Under the pieces are notes generated by a model. It ran no database searches and was not told the DNA's origin. It saw only the letters and a program-made list of their open reading frames with translations. A DNA stretch of 17,183 bases from an uncultured Eubacterium sp. (GTDB taxonomy: Bacteria > Bacillota > Clostridia > Oscillospirales > Acutalibacteraceae): the NCBI GenBank assembly GCA_905233805.1, contig CAJOER010000039.1:1-17183 (forward strand), written 5' to 3'. Positions 6,785 through 12,756 of the stretch are shown here, in pieces; position 1 is the stretch's first letter, and the number at the start of each line of letters is the position of its first letter. Both the position numbers and the translations under genes were made by a program.

Positions 6785-6911
6785 CACCTCTTTAAATAAA
6801 ATTAAAAGTACGAACTTACGCCCGTACTTCACCATAAACCAAATAAGAAGTATTGCCCTTTTTACGTCAGCTTAAGGGGAGAACGGGTGCGTTCTTCTTT
6901 GTTGTGCAGAT
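6785..6911 (-). promoter_or_regulatory. infC leader with attenuator-like alternative hairpins (L20/infC leader type)
   Basis: The roughly 125-base untranslated leader is highly structured. From the 5' end it has AGAACG-CACC-CGTTCT, then CCCTT that can pair with AAGGG. Just before the ribosome site is a hairpin AAGTACG/CGTACTT (6806-6829) followed by the T-rich run TTAATTTTATTT, which looks like a weak terminator. An upstream TACTTC (near 6846-6852) can instead pair with GAAGTA in the terminator stem, giving a mutually exclusive antiterminator. In Firmicutes this operon is regulated by L20 binding its leader; that L20 acts here is inference. Confidence 0.5.
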
Positions 6912-6940
6912 ATATTAACACATTACGTCTTATTTGTCAA
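6912..6940 (-). promoter_or_regulatory. Strong promoter of the infC-rpmI-rplT operon
   Basis: On the minus strand TTGACA (6935-6940), a 17-base spacer and TAATAT (6912-6917) are nearly consensus. The -35 begins 12 bases after the upstream carboxypeptidase stop codon, with no hairpin terminator between, so some read-through from the mltG-thyA-dac operon is possible. Confidence 0.85.
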
Positions 6941-6951
6941 GAAAAATATTT

Positions 6952-8196
6952 TTAATACTTTTCATTAGCATTTTTATTTATATATTTATAAATCTTTTTC
7001 ATATCCTCCCAGCGCTTTTTCGTGCTCGAATTACCCATAACCGTTACGCAGTAATGCTTCCCTTTATATTTATAAACCGATGCAAAGCAATACTTAGCGG
7101 TGCTTGTAAAGCCGGTTTTTGCGCCGAGGTGACGTTTTGAATAGCCTTTAAGCTTATCGGTTGATTTAACCACCTTATGCTTGTGGTATCTGACTGTATA
7201 ATACGAATATTTTGCAGTACCGATTACTTTCATAAAATCGTCGTACTGGCTCGCATATGACATAAGCCTTGAAACGTCGTAAGCGCTTGAATGGTTCTTT
7301 TTTGCATCAAGCCCGTGCGCGTTACAGTAATAGGTATCCTCAAGCCCTATTTCCTCGGCTTTTTTATTCATAAGCTTAACGAATTTCTTCTGTGAACCGC
7401 TTACGGCATAAGCTATTGCGGCGGCCGAATCGTTTGAGGAAGGAAGAAGCATGGTGTACAGCAAATCGCGGTTTCTGTATACGTCGCCGACTTTCATATA
7501 CGCGTTACCGTACGGCGTATTTGCAACCTCTTTTGTGATTTTTGTATTCTTGCCGAGTTCACCGCTTTCTATAAGAAGGGTTCCCGTCATTATCTTTGTA
7601 GTACTCGCCTGCTTTCTTTTTCTGTGCATCTCTTTACCGTAAAGCACCTGCCCTGTTTCGGTACAGTAAACGCAGGCGGTTATAGCGTTAAGATAAAGGA
7701 AGTAATAGTTTTTGGTAGTAACGATAATGGGCTTTGATACGTACTTTTTCGCAGTATCGTTCCCCTCAACTATTATCCTCCACTTCCCCGTTGTCTTTTT
7801 ACGGTATTTCTTCGGGAAGGTTAATTCAAGACGCGCGGTTTTCGCTTTTTTCGTTTTATATGTTTTTATAGTCTTATACTTCTTCTTTGACGAATTATAA
7901 AGCTGCAGTTTTACTTTGCGCGCAGGCGAGGCAGGTTTAATCTTTACCGTAGCGGTAAGAATATTATTGTATCCCTCGTTAAGCGTTTCGGGAAGGTCTT
8001 CAACAACGGTCTTTTTCTTCTTTGCACGCGTTGTTTCGGACGTGGTTTCCTCCTCGGGGTCGCTGTTTTCCTTTTCTTCGTCATTATCCTGAGTAACGGT
8101 TGTACTTTCCTTTTTTTCCGCAGAATACGCAGTTAAAGGAGAGCAGGAAGAATATATAAGAATTATTGAGAGTATTAGTGCTAAAAGTCTTTTCAT
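6952..8196 (-). CDS. Secreted D-alanyl-D-alanine carboxypeptidase, peptidase S11 (second tandem copy)
   Basis: The 414-residue protein has an N-terminal signal peptide (about residues 1-25), an acidic Glu/Thr-rich linker, a beta-rich domain (about 80-162) and the S11 catalytic domain. The three active-site motifs are intact: SxxK at Ser198-Lys201 (ASTTK), SxN at 253-255 (SSN) and KTG at 360-362. S11 enzymes remove the terminal D-Ala of peptidoglycan stem peptides outside the membrane. Unlike DacA, the extra beta domain lies before the catalytic domain. It is paralogous to the gene just upstream (shared TYKT, PKKYRKKTTGKWRI). Cys18 in YSSC does not fit a good lipobox. No clear ribosome site precedes the ATG. 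Confidence 0.92.
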   Translation of the reverse strand: MKRLLALILSIILIYSSCSPLTAYSAEKKESTTVTQDNDEEKENSDPEEETTSETTRAKKKKTVVEDLPETLNEGYNNILTATVKIKPASPARKVKLQLYNSSKKKYKTIKTYKTKKAKTARLELTFPKKYRKKTTGKWRIIVEGNDTAKKYVSKPIIVTTKNYYFLYLNAITACVYCTETGQVLYGKEMHRKRKQASTTKIMTGTLLIESGELGKNTKITKEVANTPYGNAYMKVGDVYRNRDLLYTMLLPSSNDSAAAIAYAVSGSQKKFVKLMNKKAEEIGLEDTYYCNAHGLDAKKNHSSAYDVSRLMSYASQYDDFMKVIGTAKYSYYTVRYHKHKVVKSTDKLKGYSKRHLGAKTGFTSTAKYCFASVYKYKGKHYCVTVMGNSSTKKRWEDMKKIYKYINKNANEKY

Positions 8197-8210
8197 CTTA
8201 TCATAGTTAC

Positions 8211-8229
8211 GGGCGGAAACAATCCGCCC
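8211..8229. other. Intercistronic hairpin between the two carboxypeptidase genes
   Basis: GGGCGGA (8211-8217) and TCCGCCC (8223-8229) form a perfect 7-bp GC-rich stem with a 5-base loop in the 39-base gap between the two S11 genes. No T-tract follows on the minus strand, so it is more likely an mRNA-stabilising, processing or partial-termination element than a full terminator. Confidence 0.55.
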
Positions 8230-8235
8230 TTATAA

Positions 8236-9444
8236 TTAGTATTTTGAATTTCCGTATTTCTGAATGTATCTGTAAAGCTTTGACATATCCGACCATCGAA
8301 TCTTTTTGGATGACGCGCCGAGAACCGTTACGGCATATGTCTTTCCGCCGTATTTATAAAGGCCGGTAAAGCAGGCGCCGCTTCTCGGGGATGAGCCGGT
8401 CTTTCCGCCTATATGTCCCTTCCAGCCCTTCATTTTATCAGCTGTTCCGAAGGAATAACTGCGGTGATAATTAACGGATTTAAAAGAGTATCTTGATTTT
8501 TTGACAATCTTACGGAAGTCCTTGAGAGTTCCGGCATAGGCAACCGTCTTTGAAAGGTCGTAAGCCGTTGTATAATGCTCTTTATCGGGAAGTCCGTACG
8601 AATTAGTATAATGAGTATTTTCAAGGCCGATTTTTTTAGCGGTCTTATTCATACGCTTTGCAAATTTTTTACCCGTTCCGTCAACGCCCCAGGCAAGAAG
8701 AACCGCGGCGTCATTTGCAGAGGGAAGCAGCATTGCGTACATAAGGTCTTTATTTCTGAACTTATCGCCTTTTCTGGCATAGAGCCTCTTTTCGGGCGTT
8801 CTTCCCGCGGCGGCAACGGTTTTTGACGTTCCGCCGAGTTTGCCCGACTCTATTACGCAGATAGCAGTCATAACCTTAGTCGTGCTTGCAGGCTGGCGGC
8901 GGACGTGCATTTTCTTTCCGTAAATTACCTGCTCGTTATCAACGCAGTAAATACACGCCGCTTTTGAGTTAAGGTGAATATGCTCAACGTTTCTTGTAAT
9001 TACTTTAAATACCCTTGAAGTATATTCTTTTCCCGTTTTGGACTTGTTTATTACAATACGCCATTTACCCTTTGTCTTTTTACGGTATTTTCTCGGTATC
9101 GTAATTTCAAGCTTTGCGGTTTTCTTAACGTCTGTTTTATAGGTCTTTACGGTGTTGAACTCCTTTTTAACCGTACGTCTCGGGTCGGCAGGTGTTATTT
9201 TAATCTTAAACTTAACATCACCGTCGTACCTCTTATTAATAAATTCTTCAATTCCTTCAACCTCAGTCTTCACAGGCTTTGTCGAGGTCTTTTTCTTTGA
9301 AGGCTTTTTTTCCTCCTCCTCAACCGTTTCGGTTACAGTCTTTTCGTCGGTCTTTTTAGTTGCTGCAAACGCAGTCACGGGAAAAGTGGAGAAAAGCATA
9401 ATAATAACAAGTACAAATGATAAGGGTTTTACTAAGCGGCGCAT
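8236..9444 (-). CDS. Secreted D-alanyl-D-alanine carboxypeptidase, peptidase S11 (first tandem copy)
   Basis: The start is the ATG at 9444 (MRRLVKPLSFVLVIIMLFS), giving 402 residues with a clear signal peptide ending AFA near residue 27. An AAAGGT ribosome site overlaps the end of the folA remnant about 9 bases upstream. A Lys/Glu-rich linker (about 30-65) leads to a beta-rich domain and the S11 domain with SxxK at 187-190 (STTK), SxN at 242-244 (SAN) and KTG at 348-350, so it should be an active D,D-carboxypeptidase of the outer cell surface. The frame is open upstream through folA only because folA is frameshifted; a 551-residue DHFR-S11 fusion start at 9891 is an artefact. Relative to its paralogue the beta domain lacks about 8 residues after PADPRRTV. 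Confidence 0.92.
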   Translation of the reverse strand: MRRLVKPLSFVLVIIMLFSTFPVTAFAATKKTDEKTVTETVEEEEKKPSKKKTSTKPVKTEVEGIEEFINKRYDGDVKFKIKITPADPRRTVKKEFNTVKTYKTDVKKTAKLEITIPRKYRKKTKGKWRIVINKSKTGKEYTSRVFKVITRNVEHIHLNSKAACIYCVDNEQVIYGKKMHVRRQPASTTKVMTAICVIESGKLGGTSKTVAAAGRTPEKRLYARKGDKFRNKDLMYAMLLPSANDAAVLLAWGVDGTGKKFAKRMNKTAKKIGLENTHYTNSYGLPDKEHYTTAYDLSKTVAYAGTLKDFRKIVKKSRYSFKSVNYHRSYSFGTADKMKGWKGHIGGKTGSSPRSGACFTGLYKYGGKTYAVTVLGASSKKIRWSDMSKLYRYIQKYGNSKY

Positions 9445-9448
9445 AAAT

Positions 9449-9891
9449 CTAACCTTTCTTTTTAGTATAGAGAATATGAGAGAAGTGAATACCGTGCACC
9501 TCATAATCGCTGAGTTTTTCAGCGGTATAATCATTTTTGTCAAATTCGGGAAAGAACGTGTCGGCGTTTTCCAGGCGTCAAGGGCTTCGGCATATACCCT
9601 GCCCCCGCCGATAATAAACGCGTCTTCATCGGATAGTTTAATCGCATTTTCAAGAGAGTTAACGACCTCGGCGCCCTCGGCTTTATAATCGGGATTTGAA
9701 CTTATCACGATATTCCGCCTGTTCGGCAGCGCCTTCGGGAGGGACTCAAAGGTTTTACGCCCCATAATTACGGTATGACCCGTAGTCGTTTCCTTAAAAA
9801 AGCGCATATCCGCTTTAAAGTGCCAGATTAAATCGTTATTCTTTCCGAGTTCAAGATTTTTTCCTACGGCGGCAATAATTGATACTGACAT
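9449..9891 (-). pseudogene. folA: Dihydrofolate reductase gene with internal deletion and frameshift
   Basis: Residues 1 to about 105 are good DHFR: SIIAAVGKNLELGKNNDLIWH, the acidic Asp in FKADMRFFKETT, VIMGRKTFESLP, RRNIVISS and FIIGGGRVYAEAL. Just after YAEALD (near 9574-9580) the frame is lost. The DHFR C-terminus resumes in another frame as LENADTFFPEFDKNDY, continues to HGIHFSHILYTKKKG and stops at TAG (9449-9451). The strand expected between (DxLYLTxI-like, about 12-13 residues in other DHFRs) is absent, so the lesion is a deletion of roughly 35-40 bases, not a single-base error. DHFR regenerates tetrahydrofolate after ThyA, which fits its place directly after thyA. AAGGAA overlapping the thyA stop serves as ribosome site. 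It is probably non-functional. Confidence 0.8.
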
Positions 9892-9900
9892 AGATATTCC

Positions 9901-10806
9901 TTACTGAGCAATCGGGAAGGCAATCTTTCCGAGATGCTGATAACCGATTAATTTAACGTCCTTACAATCCTTTGAATTATCGAACTTGAAGAAATCGTCA
10001 ACTTCGGGATTAAGCCAGAGTTCGGGCGCGGGAAGGTCGCCCTGCTCGTCCTGGCGTTTAATCTGCTCCTTAATTCCGTCAATTTGGTTAACGTAAATAT
10101 GAGCGTCCTTAATTGACCAGTCGATAGTTCCCGGCTTTAAGCCCGTAACCTGTGCGAGCATACACAAAAGAGTTGCATACTGAGTTACGTTGAACGGAAG
10201 GCCGAGAGGAACGTCGCACGAGCGCTGATGCACCCAGCAGTTGAGTTTTCCATCGGTAACGTCCCATTCGCTGCTCCACACGCACGAGGGCAAAACGGCG
10301 GTTGGAACGTAATCGTCCTGCCAGAGCGTCATTACCATGCGCCTGTCGTTAGGATTGTTTTTTATCGTTTCGATGAGCTTCTGCGTCATCTTAAACTTAT
10401 TTACAATATATCCGTACGCCGTGCCGATAGTGTGGGCGTACTCCTTGCCGAAATCTTTGTGAACCGTAGTTTTTTCAACCTTGCCCGTGTCCTTATTAAA
10501 GAGCATCTGCTCAGCTGTCCAGATTCCGTTTTCGTCAATTTCCCACTCGTCCCAGATTCTCACTCCGCGCTCCTGAAGCCAGCGTACGTCGTTTGACTGA
10601 GCCTGATAAATCCAGAGCATTTCAAGCACTGCCTGACGGATATAGAGCTGTTTCGTTGTGAGAATAGGATATTCCTCGCTTAAATCAAAATGAAAATGGT
10701 GCGACGGAACTTTAATAGTGTTAATACCCGTTCTGTTTTCAACCTCGACTCCCTCGCTGAGTATTCTTCTGCAAAGGTCAAGATAGTCCTTATCCCACTT
10801 TGACAT
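9901..10806 (-). CDS. thyA: Thymidylate synthase (folate-dependent, ThyA type)
   Basis: The 301-residue enzyme converts dUMP to dTMP using methylene-tetrahydrofolate. It has the dUMP phosphate-binding Arg in NRTG (residue 25), RR at 155-156, the catalytic Cys175 in LPSCVW, and the QRSCDVPLGLPFNVTQYATLL block (194-214), followed by DAHIYVNQ. It is longer than the E. coli enzyme (264) because of an insert around residues 90-125, as in other long ThyA forms. GGAGGA about 7 bases upstream lies within the 3' end of mltG, and the genes are 3 bases apart. ThyA produces dihydrofolate, so the damaged folA next door raises the question of how it is recycled. Confidence 0.97.
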   Translation of the reverse strand: MSKWDKDYLDLCRRILSEGVEVENRTGINTIKVPSHHFHFDLSEEYPILTTKQLYIRQAVLEMLWIYQAQSNDVRWLQERGVRIWDEWEIDENGIWTAEQMLFNKDTGKVEKTTVHKDFGKEYAHTIGTAYGYIVNKFKMTQKLIETIKNNPNDRRMVMTLWQDDYVPTAVLPSCVWSSEWDVTDGKLNCWVHQRSCDVPLGLPFNVTQYATLLCMLAQVTGLKPGTIDWSIKDAHIYVNQIDGIKEQIKRQDEQGDLPAPELWLNPEVDDFFKFDNSKDCKDVKLIGYQHLGKIAFPIAQ

Positions 10807-10809
10807 AGC

Positions 10810-11862
10810 TTACTCCTCCTTCCACGGATACTTCTCCTGCAAAGCCATAAATTCGTCATATGTTTCGGCGAAATGGAACTCTTTCTTTAAATCGGAGAAG
10901 AAATATAAATACTTGGTTTTCGGATAGTTTATTGTTGCGTTGATAATATCCTCGCCCGAATTCGTTATCGGTCCTGCAGGAAGCCCATCGCATTTATAAG
11001 TGTAATACGCCTCATAGGTTTTCTGAGAAAGACCGTAATCGTCACGGAGCGTTTTTGCGTAAAAATAAGTTACGTCAGACTGAAGCTTGGCACCCTTTTC
11101 AAGTCTGTTCATAAATACCGAGGCAATATTCGCGGCGCTCTCGTTGGTGAACGCCTCTTCCTGAACAACGCTTGCAAGGGTTAACAGCTCATACAGAGTC
11201 ATATTATGCTCCTTACAGAACCTGTCCATATCGTCGGTATATCTTGCTTCAAAGGCTTTGAGCATTTCGTCGGCAACTTCCTTTGCCTCGCAGTTCTGCG
11301 GAAGGTCGTAGGTTGCAGGGAATAAAAATCCTTCAAGCTCGTAGCCTATAAGCTTATTATCGGGAACGCTGCTGAGAAAATCGTACTCAAAGCCGTCCTT
11401 ACTCTTGCAAACTTCAAGGAAATCGGCTTTACTGCACACGCCGCTTTCTTCAAGTTTCTGAGCAATTTCAAAAACGTTATAGCCCTCGGGAATCGCAACC
11501 TTAACCGTTTTATGAGATAAATCGGGATTATTAAGCTTCTCGGCTATCTCCTCATAACTCATATCGGCAGTAAGTTTGTATTCGCCGTTTATGTATTCAA
11601 AATCGGGATAGTGAGAGGTCATCCAGTTTGACCAGAGAGAATCGTTAATAACGATTCCCGCAGCCTTCAGTTTCTGACCTATTTCATACTCAAAATCCTG
11701 TTTTTCAATAACGAGGGTGTATTCCTTATTATCCTGCTTAATTCCGTTAATATCGTTATTTGCCGCAGTATAAAGCAAAAACGCTATCGCGCCCAGAATC
11801 GCGATAAGAATAATAAACAGAATTACAACAGTAATATTACCTTTTTTACTCTTCTTTTCCAT
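10810..11862 (-). CDS. mltG: Endolytic murein transglycosylase MltG (YceG family)
   Basis: The 350-residue protein has one N-terminal membrane segment (about 9-31) after a Lys-rich start, a LysM-like region (about 48-120) and the YceG catalytic domain. Signature blocks are EGFLFPATYDLP (177-188), LTLASVVQEEA (227-237) with the catalytic Glu most likely Glu236, VFMNRLEKGAKLQSDVT (249-265) and GLPAGPITNSG. MltG cleaves nascent glycan strands at the membrane and helps set their length. GAGGA sits before the ATG, behind its own promoter. It heads a run of same-strand genes (thyA, folA remnant, two S11 carboxypeptidases), so two cell-wall functions bracket the folate genes. Confidence 0.95.
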   Translation of the reverse strand: MEKKSKKGNITVVILFIILIAILGAIAFLLYTAANNDINGIKQDNKEYTLVIEKQDFEYEIGQKLKAAGIVINDSLWSNWMTSHYPDFEYINGEYKLTADMSYEEIAEKLNNPDLSHKTVKVAIPEGYNVFEIAQKLEESGVCSKADFLEVCKSKDGFEYDFLSSVPDNKLIGYELEGFLFPATYDLPQNCEAKEVADEMLKAFEARYTDDMDRFCKEHNMTLYELLTLASVVQEEAFTNESAANIASVFMNRLEKGAKLQSDVTYFYAKTLRDDYGLSQKTYEAYYTYKCDGLPAGPITNSGEDIINATINYPKTKYLYFFSDLKKEFHFAETYDEFMALQEKYPWKEE

Positions 11863-11902
11863 AAAATCCTCAAAATTATAATTATAGAATAAGTCATTTT
11901 AT

Positions 11903-11930
11903 ATTGTATCATAAAATACATAAAAATCAA
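11903..11930 (-). promoter_or_regulatory. Promoter of the mltG-thyA-dac operon
   Basis: On the minus strand TTGATT (11925-11930), a 16-base spacer and TACAAT (11903-11908) preceded by TGA give an extended -10 promoter. It lies about 40 bases before the mltG start and is back to back with the plus-strand lipoprotein promoter. Confidence 0.65.
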
Positions 11931-11944
11931 GCGTATTATGAATA

Positions 11945-11973
11945 TTGACTAATGCCTTACTTTGATTTATACT
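11945..11973 (+). promoter_or_regulatory. Promoter of the DUF4430 lipoprotein gene
   Basis: TTGACT (11945-11950), a 17-base spacer and TATACT (11968-11973) form a strong vegetative promoter. The predicted transcript start near 11980 excludes an upstream TTG at 11962 as the start codon of the gene and supports the TTG at 12001. Confidence 0.75.
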
Positions 11974-12000
11974 GTTAACATCAAACAAAGGGGAAAAGAT

Positions 12001-12720
12001 TTGAACAGATTAAGCAAAATCATAATCTGCATATTGCTTACAGCGTGCCTTACTGGCTGCAGTTTCGGTGTAATTTCGAACGAGCCTCCGTCCCGAAAAG
12101 AGGGTGAAGGCTTTATTACCCATATAACTCAGAGCGATACAACCGCAAAAGAGGTTACAACGACAAAACCCTCTACAACAGGGACAACTACTACCGCCGC
12201 GGCAACAACTACCACAACAACAGCCGCTTCGGATTCGGATAAAACAACAAAGCCGTCAACAACGCAGAAAAAAGCCGATGATACAACCGTTTCACAAAAA
12301 GAAACGAAAAAAAAGAAAAAGAACAATAATAACCCGGTTGCCCCTTCGCCGACGACTCCCGAACCGTCGGATACCACTCAGGAAAATTGCTGTTATCTTA
12401 CGATAAATTGCAATGTTATAAAGGAAAACTACTACCTTCTGAATTCATATAAATGCGAATACAAAGACGGCGATACGGTTTACGACATACTAAAACGCTC
12501 CTGTGAAACAAACGGTATTTCAGTAGGCGAAAAAAACACGGGATACGGAATATACATTTACAGCATAGGCGGATATGACGAAGACTATTTCGGATATAAA
12601 AAAGGCGGATGGGTTTACAGACTCAACGGCGAAATGGTAATGAAGTCGGTTGACAACTGCGAGGTGAAAAAAGGCGATAAAATCGTATTCAGCTACGTTA
12701 TGGCAAATCAGATGAAATAA
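12001..12720 (+). CDS. Lipoprotein with C-terminal DUF4430 (transcobalamin-like) domain
   Basis: The start is a TTG at 12001, 7 bases after AAAGGGG (11987-11993), giving 239 residues. The signal peptide MNRLSKIIICILLTACLTGC ends in a lipobox (LTGC, Cys20), so the protein is anchored to the outer membrane face. A Thr-rich, then Lys-rich low-complexity linker (about 45-125) carries the C-terminal domain away from the surface. That domain (about 130-239) has the DUF4430 pattern: YLTINCNVI, DGDTVYDILK, a GYGIYIYSIGG segment, the diagnostic GGWVYRLNGE, and KKGDKIVFSY at the end. This domain resembles the C-terminal part of transcobalamin/intrinsic factor; the ligand is unknown. Monocistronic, between its own promoter and a terminator. 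Confidence 0.88.
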   Translation: MNRLSKIIICILLTACLTGCSFGVISNEPPSRKEGEGFITHITQSDTTAKEVTTTKPSTTGTTTTAAATTTTTTAASDSDKTTKPSTTQKKADDTTVSQKETKKKKKNNNNPVAPSPTTPEPSDTTQENCCYLTINCNVIKENYYLLNSYKCEYKDGDTVYDILKRSCETNGISVGEKNTGYGIYIYSIGGYDEDYFGYKKGGWVYRLNGEMVMKSVDNCEVKKGDKIVFSYVMANQMK

Positions 12721-12725
12721 ATAAA

Positions 12726-12756
12726 AAGAGGTCTCAGACGAGACCTCTTATTTTTA
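12726..12756. terminator. Bidirectional terminator between lipoprotein and lipase 1
   Basis: AAGAGGTCTC (12726-12735) and GAGACCTCTT (12740-12749) form a perfect 10-bp stem with an AGAC loop. T-rich runs follow on both strands (ATTTTTATTT on plus, TTTTTATTTATT on minus), fitting the two converging genes. Confidence 0.9.

Noticed and set aside
8143..8196. Possible lipoprotein signal (YSSC) in the second carboxypeptidase.
   Set aside because: Tyr at the -3 position does not fit a lipobox, and an ordinary signal peptide cleavage site follows shortly after.
8236..9891. A genuine DHFR-carboxypeptidase fusion protein of 551 residues.
   Set aside because: The DHFR C-terminus with its own stop is visible in another frame, and the S11 part has its own ATG, ribosome site and signal peptide; the fusion comes from the frameshift.
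10270..10295. ThyA active site reads PSCVW, lacking the His that follows the catalytic Cys in E. coli-type enzymes.
   Set aside because: Other long ThyA enzymes carry PCV at this place as I recall them, and all other motifs are intact, so this is normal family variation.
11152..11175. MltG has Gln where many homologues have the first Glu of the ExE motif (ASVVQEEA against ASIIEKET).
   Set aside because: By my recalled E. coli numbering the catalytic Glu218 is the second Glu of that motif, which is present here as Glu236, so the enzyme should be active.
12129..12377. An open frame opposite the lipoprotein linker encoding a Val/Phe-rich peptide.
   Set aside because: It is the antisense image of Thr- and Lys-rich low-complexity codons, with no ribosome site of its own.
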